This document shows positions 25,441 through 31,543 of a stretch of 35,027 nt of DNA, piece by piece; positions within the stretch are counted from its first letter, which is position 1, and each line of letters starts with the position of its first letter. The DNA comes from a virus. Location: IMG/VR virus record IMGVR_UViG_3300013005_000098, positions 1 through 35,027 of that record; one strand, given 5' to 3'. The position numbers and the translations under genes were made by a program. The notes beneath the pieces were generated by a model. That model was given only the letters and a program-made list of their open reading frames with translations, was not told where the DNA came from and did no database searches.

Positions 25441-25896
25441 ATGGCTGTAAAACTTGTAAAGAGAGCAACACCTGCTGCAATAGCAGTCCTACGCCAAGCA
25501 ACGGCACTGAAGCCCAAGCGTATGAAAGCCAGCGATGGACTCCTTCCTTCGGCTGCTCATCAGGTACAGAGTCCCAACTCTGACCACAACAGTGGCTTTG
25601 CTGCTGACATTACGCACGACCCTAAGTTTGGTATCGACTGTGCTGAAGCCTTCGAAAGACTACAGGCTGATAAGCGTGTCAAGTATCTAATCTTCAAGGG
25701 TCGTATCTGGTCTAAAGAACAAGGCGACCATGCCTATACTGGCATCAACAAGCACATGAAACATTTGCATATCTCAATCAAGGACGGCTTCGGGAATGAC
25801 ACTTCCCCTTGGTTTCCTTGGTTGGGTAAGCCAACAGTAGTAAACAAAGTAAAGGCTAAACTCCCCAAGCCACTACCTAAGAAAGAGACAAAATGA
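25441..25896 (+). CDS. Peptidase M15-like cell-wall hydrolase (endolysin)
   Basis: 151 residues. The zinc site of M15-type D-Ala-D-Ala/L-Ala-D-Glu peptidases is visible: His49 and Asp56 in SDHNSGFAADITHD (S-x-H-x6-D pattern), and the final histidine in MKHLHISI (residues 108-110). An acid needed for catalysis is probably in the KEQGDHAYTG stretch. Such enzymes cut peptides of peptidoglycan. No cell-wall-binding domain and no signal peptide is present, so release would need a holin; one candidate overlaps the 3' end (next ATG at 25893) and another precedes it. The C terminus is lysine-rich (KVKAKLPKPLPKKETK). Confidence 0.83.
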   Translation: MAVKLVKRATPAAIAVLRQATALKPKRMKASDGLLPSAAHQVQSPNSDHNSGFAADITHDPKFGIDCAEAFERLQADKRVKYLIFKGRIWSKEQGDHAYTGINKHMKHLHISIKDGFGNDTSPWFPWLGKPTVVNKVKAKLPKPLPKKETK

Positions 25897-26084
25897 ATAA
25901 AGCAAAAGCACAAGCAATCGTAGCAACCTATCTACGAGCAGCAGTCGCATCAGTTATTGCTCTGTATTTAGCAGGAGTCACAGACCCTAAGGCCCTAGCA
26001 TCAGCAGCATTGGCTGCGGTAGCTGGCCCAGTCCTTAAGGCACTTGACCCTAAGGCAACAGACTTCGGTAAGCAAGCAAAGTAG
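25893..26084 (+). CDS. Holin-like small membrane protein
   Basis: 63 residues. ATG overlaps the TGA of the peptidase gene. A hydrophobic stretch at residues 14-28 (YLRAAVASVIALYLAG) and a second alanine-rich one (LASAALAAVAGPVLKAL) give one or two membrane helices separated by TDPK, with a polar C terminus. This plan (NKAKA..I..TYLRAA.AS..ALY.AGVTDPK) is common in phage holins beside endolysins. Holins permeabilise the membrane and let endolysin reach the wall. It is the last gene before the late terminator. Confidence 0.75.
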   Translation: MNKAKAQAIVATYLRAAVASVIALYLAGVTDPKALASAALAAVAGPVLKALDPKATDFGKQAK

Positions 26085-26094
26085 TACTCATATA

Positions 26095-26109
26095 GGGCTA
26101 TAGCAGCCC
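26095..26109 (+). other. Small hairpin after the holin gene
   Basis: GGGCT-ATAGC-AGCCC, 5-bp stem and 5-base loop, just upstream of the main terminator. Probably assists termination or 3'-end stability. Confidence 0.35.
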
Positions 26110-26123
26110 CGTAGAGACAAAGA

Positions 26124-26169
26124 ACCCCCCTTCCTAAGGTAATCACCCTAGGTTGGGGGGTCTTTTGTT
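26124..26169 (+). terminator. Strong rho-independent terminator of the late operon
   Basis: ACCCCCC (26124-26130) pairs with GGGGGGT (26155-26161); an inner CCTA/TAGG stem extends it, and TCTTTTGTTG follows. On the opposite strand the hairpin is followed by TTCTTTGTC, so it may also stop the leftward transcript of the 26180-26356 gene. Confidence 0.85.
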
Positions 26170-26179
26170 GTCCCTAAAA

Positions 26180-26356
26180 CTAATCGTCTAGGTCGTCAGC
26201 TTCCAGGTCTTCGATGTGTTCACGGAACACCTTCAAGTCCTTCAGTGCTTTCCTACCCTTACGTCTGATGTAATATGTTTCTAGGTATAGATATACTTGA
26301 TTCAGTATCTCTTTTACTATGAGTGCTGCAAGCACTCCATAGAATATATTTAACAT
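26180..26356 (-). CDS. 58-residue membrane protein, leftward early gene
   Basis: Minus-strand reading frame, ATG at 26356, stop at 26180. The product starts with one hydrophobic segment (MLNIFYGVLAALIVKEIL), then an aromatic and basic stretch (YLYLETYYIRRKGRKALKDL), and an acidic end (IEDLEADDLDD). GGGAG lies 5-9 bases upstream of the ATG, and a consensus promoter (26439-26468) and a 5'-UTR hairpin lie in front, all in the right orientation. It is the only gene of this transcript. Small single-helix proteins made early often act on the host envelope (for example superinfection exclusion); that is inference. Confidence 0.65.
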   Translation of the reverse strand: MLNIFYGVLAALIVKEILNQVYLYLETYYIRRKGRKALKDLKVFREHIEDLEADDLDD

Positions 26357-26391
26357 TATTCTCCCTATAATATATATATTATTATATATAG

Positions 26392-26422
26392 TATATATAA
26401 CCCCTTCGGGGTTTATATATTA
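26392..26422. other. TTCG tetraloop hairpin in the control region
   Basis: CCCC-TTCG-GGGG flanked by AT pairs (TATATAA/TTTATATA, with one bulge) makes a stable hairpin in an otherwise AT-only stretch. It falls inside the predicted 5' UTR of the leftward transcript and has no T-run, so it could stabilise that leader or insulate the two directions. Confidence 0.55.
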
Positions 26423-26438
26423 TTTACTATATATTCTA

Positions 26439-26468
26439 AGTATAACCACACTAACTGACCGTTGTCAA
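26439..26468 (-). promoter_or_regulatory. Leftward consensus promoter
   Basis: On the minus strand TTGACA (26468-26463), 18 bases, TATACT (26444-26439). Predicted start around 26432, giving a leader of about 75 bases with the TTCG hairpin before the 58-residue membrane protein. It shares CACTTGACA and GTTATACT-type flanks with the rightward promoter 25 bp away. Confidence 0.72.
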
Positions 26469-26493
26469 GTGAGACTTACGGGATTGGTAACAC

Positions 26494-26522
26494 TTGACAT
26501 GACTATGACGGTATGTTATACT
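26494..26522 (+). promoter_or_regulatory. Rightward consensus promoter of the early operon
   Basis: TTGACA (26494-26499), 17 bases, TATACT (26517-26522), essentially a perfect sigma70/sigmaA-type promoter. The next ATG begins at 26529, 7 bases from the end of the -10 box, so transcription would start at or next to the A of the ATG: a leaderless mRNA, a common form in Actinobacteria. No SD is present before this ATG, which agrees. Confidence 0.8.
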
Positions 26523-26528
26523 CAAGAT

Positions 26529-26720
26529 ATGAGCATAAAACTTGATGGATATACATTACCAGAGCACGTATCGTACTCAGCATTCACGACATACATTGAC
26601 TGCGGGTATCAGTACTACCTAGGCCGACTGCTCATGAAGGAGGAACTTCCTTCCGTCTGGTCGGTTGGTGGGTCTGCATTCCACCTTGCTTGTGAGAACT
26701 ATGACAAGGGGACAATGTGA
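26529..26720 (+). CDS. RecB/Cas4-like nuclease, N-terminal part (separate reading frame)
   Basis: 63 residues from the leaderless ATG at 26529; an in-frame start at 26469 lies upstream of the promoter and is rejected. It has the N-terminal signature of the RecB/AddB/Cas4 nuclease clan: VSYSAFTTYIDCGYQYYLG, with the first iron-sulphur cysteine (Cys25), and VGGSAFHLACENY with the catalytic-site histidine (His52). The rest of the domain is in the next gene, one frame back, beginning at a GTG that overlaps this TGA (ATGTGA). The two products complement each other, so they may assemble, or a -1 shift at AAGGGGAC may fuse them. Not active alone on present knowledge. Confidence 0.72.
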   Translation: MSIKLDGYTLPEHVSYSAFTTYIDCGYQYYLGRLLMKEELPSVWSVGGSAFHLACENYDKGTM

Positions 26721-27328
26721 TAAACGCTAAACAACTATGGGACCAAGCATGGCTTGAGTCCAAGGGTGACATAGACTTGACCAACGCACGAACTGGTGGT
26801 CGAGCTACTAAGGCTAACCCTAACAAAGAAGACGTTCCATTCTGGAATGAGACTGGTCCTCGTTGGGTCCAGGCTTACATCGAATGGCGCGACGCTAACC
26901 CAACTTGGAAAATCTGGACTACTCCACAAGGAGCTCCTGCTATAGAGTTGGCTATGCTACCTCAGTTCGCTGGCGTGCCAGTCAAGATGATTCTTGACAG
27001 AGTGTTTGAAGTTAACGGTGAGTTGGTCATCGTAGACTTGAAAACCTCTCAGCAAACACCTTCCAATACACTACAGCTTGGATTCTACAAGGTCGGTCTT
27101 AAGAAGACCTTTGGTATCGATGTTAAGTGGGGGACATATTGGATGTCACGCCAGTCTGGGGTATCTCCGTTAGTAGACCTAAGTATGTACACCGAAGATA
27201 GAATCGAATACCTAGTTTCAGGTTTTGATAAGGCTCGCAAGGCTGGCATCTTCTTGCCTAATGCTAACAATTGCCAATACAAATGTGGGTTGACAGCGCA
27301 CTGTCAGTTCTCTACAAAGATAGGATAA
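26717..27328 (+). CDS. RecB/Cas4-like PD-(D/E)XK nuclease, catalytic and Fe-S part
   Basis: 203 residues, GTG start overlapping the preceding stop. It carries the metal-binding core Asp94 (ILDRVFEV) - 12 residues - Asp107-Leu-Lys109 (VIVDLKTSQ), the helix with LQLGFYKVGL (QxxxY motif), and three clustered cysteines Cys186, Cys190, Cys196 (NCQYKCGLTAHC), which with Cys25 of the first product would complete the four-cysteine iron-sulphur site of the AddB/Cas4 type. Family members are DNA exonucleases or process ends in recombination. Phages use them in replication-linked recombination. A stop lies upstream in this frame near 26700, so it is not simply a longer single gene. Confidence 0.82.
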   Translation: MINAKQLWDQAWLESKGDIDLTNARTGGRATKANPNKEDVPFWNETGPRWVQAYIEWRDANPTWKIWTTPQGAPAIELAMLPQFAGVPVKMILDRVFEVNGELVIVDLKTSQQTPSNTLQLGFYKVGLKKTFGIDVKWGTYWMSRQSGVSPLVDLSMYTEDRIEYLVSGFDKARKAGIFLPNANNCQYKCGLTAHCQFSTKIG

Positions 27329-27331
27329 CAA

Positions 27332-27748
27332 ATGGAAGACTGGAAACTACAAGTATCATACAAGACACCCGCTGGCGACATGATTAATATTAGAGCAAAT
27401 ACTGCTGATGAGCTCAGCGTGTTGCTTGAAGGTATTGGTGATTACTCAGTACAGGTAGCTGCAGTACAACGATTGGTTGTTGGTGCTTACAACACAGCCC
27501 CTTTGGGGACACAGCCTTCAACGCCAAGCACTCCGCCATCCACTTACTCCGCTCCACCCCAGGCTCAGGGTCCGTCGTTTACGGCACCGCCGAGCGCAAT
27601 CACACCACAGGGAACAGCAAGCCCGACGTGCGTACACGGAGCGAGAATCTTCCGACAGGGGATAAGCAAGACAACTGGGAAGCCTTACGCTTTCTGGGCA
27701 TGTCCGACACCTCAAGGAACACCTGACCAATGCAAGCCAGTAAACTAA
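27332..27748 (+). CDS. Protein with Pro/Thr linker and C-terminal zinc-ribbon-like end
   Basis: 138 residues. Residues 1-55 form a small domain (WKLQVSYKTPAGDMINIRANTADELSVLLEGIGDYSVQV) of a type seen in actinophage early regions. A Pro/Ser/Thr linker follows (about 57-97). The end (TCVHGARIFRQGISKTTGKPYAFWACPTPQGTPDQCKPV) has a C-x-H ... C ... C pattern and the K..GKPYAFWACP..... C phrase typical of topoisomerase/GRF-type zinc ribbons that bind single-stranded DNA. It starts 3 bases after the nuclease, in the leaderless early transcript. Function in DNA metabolism is inferred from context. Confidence 0.68.
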   Translation: MEDWKLQVSYKTPAGDMINIRANTADELSVLLEGIGDYSVQVAAVQRLVVGAYNTAPLGTQPSTPSTPPSTYSAPPQAQGPSFTAPPSAITPQGTASPTCVHGARIFRQGISKTTGKPYAFWACPTPQGTPDQCKPVN

Positions 27749-27761
27749 CGAGAGGAACAAG

Positions 27762-28106
27762 ATGAGCATCTGGGATAACCCTGAGTTCAAGAGTGAAGGA
27801 ACGAGTAGCACCTATGTTAATTTCAAAACAATTGGTGACTCGGTAGAAGGAACAGTACTAAGTGTCGGACTCCAGACATGGGACGATGGAACTATAGCAC
27901 CAAAGATTATACTTCATACTAGTGAAGGAGAACGAACTCTGACTGCTGGTCAGGTTCGATTGAAGATGGCACTAGCAGAGAAGCGTCCAGAACAGGGCGA
28001 CTATCTTGCTGTTAAGTTTGTATCTATCGAAGACCGTGGCGGTGGTAAGACACTCAAGCACTTTGATGTAGCTGTCCGTAAAGCAATGGCAACAGCACCA
28101 TTTTAA
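27762..28106 (+). CDS. OB-fold-like small protein, ssDNA-binding candidate
   Basis: 114 residues, mostly short strands: VNFKTIGDSVEGTVLSVGLQTWDDGTIAPKIILHTSEGERTLTAGQVRLKMAL, then PEQGDYLAVKFVSIEDRGGGKTLKHFDVAVRKA. The G-D-S-V-E-G-T-V-L and V.......DDGT..PKI.L motifs match small actinophage proteins with an OB-like barrel found next to recombination and helicase genes. Single-stranded DNA binding is a reasonable but unproven guess. GAGAGGAAC lies before the ATG. A strong terminator follows within 15 bases. Confidence 0.65.
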   Translation: MSIWDNPEFKSEGTSSTYVNFKTIGDSVEGTVLSVGLQTWDDGTIAPKIILHTSEGERTLTAGQVRLKMALAEKRPEQGDYLAVKFVSIEDRGGGKTLKHFDVAVRKAMATAPF

Positions 28107-28119
28107 TTAAGTAGATGAC

Positions 28120-28166
28120 AGACCATAGCCATCAAGTCACACCGTCAGGGTGGCTATGGTCTTTTT
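28120..28166 (+). terminator. Rho-independent terminator inside the early region
   Basis: AGACCATAGCCA (28120-28131) is perfectly complementary to TGGCTATGGTCT (28151-28162), 12 bp around a 19-base loop, followed by a run of five Ts. It lies between the OB-fold-like gene and the ATPase, so downstream genes need read-through, anti-termination or another promoter; none was found in the 78-base gap. Confidence 0.85.
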
Positions 28167-28185
28167 CTAGAGGGGAGAATAACAA

Positions 28186-28968
28186 ATGCGTACACTTGTC
28201 CGCTCTATTGGTCGTGCCAGTATTGGTGGAGAACCGTTGCCTAGTTGCTTTAAGGCGTTCGAGAACAACAAGATTATCATTAGACGCTCTGAAGTTTCAA
28301 TGTTTGCAGCAGCTCCAGGAGTTGGAAAGTCAACACTAGCACTAGCATTAGCACTGAAGATGAAAGTACCAACGCTGTACATATCAGCAGATACCAACGC
28401 ACACACTATGGCTATGCGATTAGCCTCAATGATTTCAGGTAAGTCACAATCAGAAGTTGAAGGAATGTTATCAACTGATGTTGGTTGGACTAAGGCTACA
28501 CTAGCCAAGGGTTCACATATTGTTTGGTCATTTGAATCAGCACCTACACTACAAGATATTGATGAAGAAGTAGAAGCGTTTGAAGAACTATGGGGTTGTC
28601 CACCAACTCTAATCGTAGTAGATAACTTAATGGATGTAGCTACCGATGGTGGAGAAGAGTTCGCATCAATGCGAGCCATCATGAAGGAGTTGAAGTATCT
28701 TGCGAGAGCGACTAACGCTGCAGTGGTTGTTTTACACCACACTTCGGAGGCTGTCATGGGTAGCCCGTGTCAACCACGCTCCGCTATTCAGGGTAAGGTT
28801 GCTCAACTTCCTGCTCTTATATGCACCCTTGGTGTTGTGGGTACTTCTATGGGTGTTGCTCCTGTTAAGAATAGATACGGTAAAGCTGACGCAGGGGGCG
28901 GACTCATGACATGGGTTGCTTTCAACCCTGAGTATATGTTCATCGATGATATCCCAGAGAATGTGTGA
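28186..28968 (+). CDS. RecA/DnaB-superfamily ATPase, replicative helicase candidate
   Basis: 260 residues. Walker A is APGVGKST (residues 43-50); a likely Walker B aspartate is Asp146 in LIVVDNLMD; VVVLHHTSEA (180-189) is the histidine motif after it; RYGKADAGGG near 228 may supply the sensor or arginine finger. The order fits the DnaB/RepA-like C-terminal motor domain without the N-terminal domain of full DnaB (typically over 400 residues). It would be a ring-shaped 5'-3' helicase or a RecA-like loader. The primase gene follows 1.8 kb on, favouring helicase. A GGGGAG SD lies before the ATG. Confidence 0.78.
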   Translation: MRTLVRSIGRASIGGEPLPSCFKAFENNKIIIRRSEVSMFAAAPGVGKSTLALALALKMKVPTLYISADTNAHTMAMRLASMISGKSQSEVEGMLSTDVGWTKATLAKGSHIVWSFESAPTLQDIDEEVEAFEELWGCPPTLIVVDNLMDVATDGGEEFASMRAIMKELKYLARATNAAVVVLHHTSEAVMGSPCQPRSAIQGKVAQLPALICTLGVVGTSMGVAPVKNRYGKADAGGGLMTWVAFNPEYMFIDDIPENV

Positions 28969-28972
28969 TGAT

Positions 28973-29077
28973 ATGGAAAAGACAATTAAGATTATGAAGC
29001 AGGAAGCATACGTTGAGGGCTACCAAGATGGTTATCAGGCAGCTCTCAATGAAGTGAAAGCAAAAGAATCTAAATGA
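28973..29077 (+). CDS. 34-residue acidic/helical peptide
   Basis: ATG at 28973, stop overlapping the ATG of the next gene (ATGA). Sequence MEKTIKIMKQEAYVEGYQDGYQAALNEVKAKESK, a single predicted helix. The stop-start overlap supports translation. The YxxGYxDGYxAA pattern is common in small phage peptides of unknown role. Confidence 0.45.
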   Translation: MEKTIKIMKQEAYVEGYQDGYQAALNEVKAKESK

Positions 29078-29640
29078 CTTATCCTAATTGGTTTGAGAGT
29101 CAGAGATACAACTTCGAGAATAACTTATCCCACCTAAAGGGTAAGCCTGAGCTTAAGTTCTTACAGGTTGGCGTGTTTACTGGTGATGCTAGTGAGTGGT
29201 TACTAGATAACATACTCACAGTTACATCATCGACGTTGACTGATGTTGATACTTGGCAGGGTTCAGATGAAAAAGAACATAGCGATATGGATTTCAGAGA
29301 AATTTATAATGACTATCTATGGCGCGTAAAAGATTATGATAATTTATTATCAATCAAAGGCGACTCATCCTATGTCTTGCCCAATCTAAAAGAAGAATAT
29401 GATTTCATTTATATTGATGGTGACCATACTGAGAAGGCTGTGTACCAAGATGCCACCAACGCTTGGGCATTACTAAAGAACGAAGGCATACTAGCCTTTG
29501 ACGATTACTTATGGGGACAAGATGTTCACCCATCGCTTCGTCCAATGCTTGCTATAGATAAATTCCTTAAGGAGAAACAAGGCAAGTACGAACTACTTAG
29601 TAAAGATTACCAGGTTTGGATACGCAAGAATGACAACTAG
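29074..29640 (+). CDS. Class I SAM-dependent methyltransferase (Methyltransf_24-like)
   Basis: 188 residues. Motif I is FLQVGVFTGDASEWLL (about residues 29-44; G-x-G-like with V-G-V-F-T-G), followed by an acidic strand end TDVDTWQGSDE and EYDFIYIDGDHTEKAVYQDATNAWALLKNEGILAFDDYLWGQ, the characteristic DGDH-Y motif of the Methyltransf_24 group. These enzymes methylate small molecules, sugars or proteins more often than DNA; no DPPY-type DNA methyltransferase motif is present. Its target is unknown. The 3' end overlaps the next gene by 11 bases. Confidence 0.8.
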   Translation: MTYPNWFESQRYNFENNLSHLKGKPELKFLQVGVFTGDASEWLLDNILTVTSSTLTDVDTWQGSDEKEHSDMDFREIYNDYLWRVKDYDNLLSIKGDSSYVLPNLKEEYDFIYIDGDHTEKAVYQDATNAWALLKNEGILAFDDYLWGQDVHPSLRPMLAIDKFLKEKQGKYELLSKDYQVWIRKNDN

Positions 29641-29998
29641 AAAATCACACAAGGCAAGGGGAGCAACATATGAAACACAACTACGAGATTATTTTAGACG
29701 AAATGGATATGACGCTGAGAGACTTGCAAGAACAGGCAAGCGAGATGAAGGCGATGTTGCAATCAGAGCTGACTTCCTTGGCTCCGTTGGTGTCATCGAA
29801 GCCAAAGCTCCAGGTCAATCAGGTCGCATTGACCTCTCTGGTTGGACGAAAGAGGCTCAACTTGAAGCAACTCATTATGCGGAAGCAAGAGGCATCGACA
29901 GAGAAGCTGTGTTGCCAGCAGTCATCATCAAAGCTAGAGGGAAATCGGTGGAAGATTCGTACTTAGTATTTAGATTGGGTGATGTCTTTGGAAAATGA
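29630..29998 (+). CDS. Holliday junction resolvase-like PD-(D/E)XK nuclease
   Basis: 122 residues. It has the Hjc/Hjr-type plan: KARGATYETQLRDYFRRNGYDAERLARTGKRDEGDVAIRADFLGSVGVIEAKAPGQ, with Glu15, Asp42 (GD), Glu57 and Lys59 (EAK) as metal and catalytic residues. Resolvases cut branched DNA before packaging and after recombination. It overlaps the methyltransferase 3' end and its own 3' end overlaps the primase gene. Other PD-(D/E)XK phage endonucleases remain possible. Confidence 0.75.
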   Translation: MTTRKSHKARGATYETQLRDYFRRNGYDAERLARTGKRDEGDVAIRADFLGSVGVIEAKAPGQSGRIDLSGWTKEAQLEATHYAEARGIDREAVLPAVIIKARGKSVEDSYLVFRLGDVFGK

Positions 29999-30347
29999 TA
30001 TGCCTTCGGTCAAGTCGGTGCTCGAACACTACGGTGCAGAGATACGACGTGACCACGGGCAGGTCAATCTTAAGTGTCCCTTTCATGGGGACACACACCA
30101 ATCAGGTACAGCAAACTTAGATGACAATGTATTCTATTGCTTTGCTTGTGGCATAGGTGGCAATAGTTTACAACTAATATCAAAGCAGGAAGGGGTGGAT
30201 ATACGTGGCGCAAAGAGATTCGCAGAAGGAATTACTGGGGTTAGCTACGCGGAAGTACGCGGAAAACATTTATCAGGCAGAAGATTACCTCAGAAGTCGG
30301 GGAATTACAATGGAAGTAGCGCGACTAGCAAGATTAGGCGTCGTTAG
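29982..30347 (+). CDS. DNA primase, CHC2 zinc-binding part (separate reading frame)
   Basis: 121 residues from the ATG at 29982; a GTG directly before it (29979) and an ATG at 30000 (MPSVKSVLEHYG) are alternative starts, the latter just after the upstream stop. The zinc motif is LKCPFHGDTHQSGTANLDDNVFYCFACGIGG: Cys-x2-His then Cys-x2-Cys, as in DnaG-type primases. It ends in KSGNYNGSSATSKIRRR, a poorly structured tail. The TOPRIM catalytic part starts inside it in another frame (30205). The two together would make a complete primase. Confidence 0.78.
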   Translation: MSLENDMPSVKSVLEHYGAEIRRDHGQVNLKCPFHGDTHQSGTANLDDNVFYCFACGIGGNSLQLISKQEGVDIRGAKRFAEGITGVSYAEVRGKHLSGRRLPQKSGNYNGSSATSKIRRR

Positions 30348-30831
30348 TGAACCCGAAGCAGGACATGAAGCTTACGCGGGACGGCTTGCTATTCCGTATC
30401 TCACTAAGACTGGCGTCGTTGACCTACGTTTTCGCTCACTTAACCCTGCTGTTGAACCGAAGTATATGGGCATGGTTGGGTCTGATACTCGCATGTATAA
30501 TGTACTGGACATTGAACGTGCTGGCGATTGGATTGGAGTCTGTGAAGGAGAACTTGACACACTTACTCTTTCTAGGTGCGTTGGAATTCCCTGTGTTGGA
30601 GTCCCAGGCGCGAACTCTTGGAAGAAACATTACACAAGACTCCTCGCCGATTTCGAAAGAGTATTTATCTTCGCTGACGGAGACGCGCCAGGCAGGGAGT
30701 TCGCCAATAGTCTTGCCAAGGAACTACCAGTTACAATCATTGGATTCCCAGACGGAGAAGATGTTAACTCAGCTTATACTAAATACGGGGCGGAATTCAT
30801 TAGAGAGAAAGCAGGGATAGATAATGTCTGA
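30205..30831 (+). CDS. DNA primase, TOPRIM catalytic part
   Basis: 208 residues, GTG start with SD GGAAGGGG upstream, one frame ahead of the zinc-binding gene and overlapping it by 143 bases. The TOPRIM centre is visible: Glu114 (GVCEGELDTL) and Asp158-Gly-Asp160 (IFADGDAPGREFA), with GIPCVGVPGANSWKKH between. The N terminus (YLRSRGITMEVARLARLGVV) is the usual primase link helix. It makes RNA primers for replication and would use the DnaB-like ATPase at 28186. Whether the zinc and TOPRIM parts work as two proteins or as a frameshift fusion cannot be told here. Confidence 0.82.
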   Translation: MAQRDSQKELLGLATRKYAENIYQAEDYLRSRGITMEVARLARLGVVSEPEAGHEAYAGRLAIPYLTKTGVVDLRFRSLNPAVEPKYMGMVGSDTRMYNVLDIERAGDWIGVCEGELDTLTLSRCVGIPCVGVPGANSWKKHYTRLLADFERVFIFADGDAPGREFANSLAKELPVTIIGFPDGEDVNSAYTKYGAEFIREKAGIDNV

Positions 30832-31162
30832 TGATACTGAGAAGTGTCCTGAGTGTGGTGAACACTTTGATAATGCCTTCGAAGCAGTCGACCACATACT
30901 TGAGGACGATGAAGACTTTGACCCAGCATTAATTTTACCCAATGGATATCGTTTGATGATTGGGTCGTTGTTACGCTGTATGTATCGGTACGCAGATGAA
31001 CCTGAACAGATACGAAAGATAACACAGTCAACGTTCTTAACTTTATTTACAGCAGAGACGCAACCTAGTGTCATGAAAGATGTTGTTGAAGATATGATTG
31101 TTGACTCTAGCATGATGGACTTGGACGATGAACTCAAAAACCTACTGGCAGATGGAGCGTGA
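30824..31162 (+). CDS. Small acidic protein with a zinc-finger-like N terminus
   Basis: 112 residues. It begins with SDDTEKCPECGEHFDNAFEAVDHILEDDEDFD, a C-x2-C followed by a histidine, like a short C2H2-type finger (second histidine not clear). The rest is helical and acidic (VMKDVVEDMIVDSSMMDLDDELKNLLAD). AGGGA lies before the ATG, and the ATG overlaps the end of the primase gene. Function unknown; small phage regulators and DNA-mimic proteins show this composition. Confidence 0.65.
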   Translation: MSDDTEKCPECGEHFDNAFEAVDHILEDDEDFDPALILPNGYRLMIGSLLRCMYRYADEPEQIRKITQSTFLTLFTAETQPSVMKDVVEDMIVDSSMMDLDDELKNLLADGA

Positions 31163-31168
31163 AGAGAT

Positions 31169-31543
31169 ATGGCAGATTATAAATCATTTGGTGGACCAAG
31201 GATTAAAGGTGACCAGTTTCCACAAAGAGAACGAGCATCTGATAATTCAAATCAGCGTCCCTCTCTTGACTTCGAAGACGAAGTAAGGATTGTATATGAT
31301 GAGTTAATGTCCTTGCTTCTCAAGAAGCATAAGGACTATGGCCCTAAGAATATAGCAGACGCGCCTGGCGGTGCGCTGAATGGATTGCGTGTGCGTATGC
31401 ACGACAAGTTAGCACGTATCAATAACTTAGTTGATACAGGTGAAGTACCACAGTACGAAAGCCTTGAGGATTCCTTCAAGGACATGGCTAACTACGCAAT
31501 CATTGGGTTGCTAGTACTACGAAAGCATTGGGACAATGACTAA
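31169..31543 (+). CDS. Nmad1/DUF1599-like protein
   Basis: 124 residues. After a variable 38-residue start comes the family pattern: LLLKKHKDYGPKNIADAPGGALNGLRVRMHDKLARINNLVDTGEVPQYESLEDSFKDMANYAIIGLLVL. The HKDYGPKN, RMHDKLARI and SFKDMANYAIIG motifs are those of the nucleotide-modification-associated/DUF1599 family found in phages and thought to act on nucleotides or nucleotide-sugar pools (all-alpha, related to MazG-like NTPases by plan). Precise reaction is not established. Its stop overlaps the next ATG. Confidence 0.75.
   Translation: MADYKSFGGPRIKGDQFPQRERASDNSNQRPSLDFEDEVRIVYDELMSLLLKKHKDYGPKNIADAPGGALNGLRVRMHDKLARINNLVDTGEVPQYESLEDSFKDMANYAIIGLLVLRKHWDND

Noticed and set aside
26469-26528. 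Longer start for the nuclease N-terminal gene, at 26469
   Set aside because: It would start upstream of and read through the -35 and -10 boxes; the first residues do not look like the family, and MSIKLDGY begins at the predicted transcription start.
28115-28339. Plus-strand frame overlapping the terminator and the ATPase start
   Set aside because: It runs through the hairpin and out of frame across the Walker A coding region, where the 28186 frame is clearly real.
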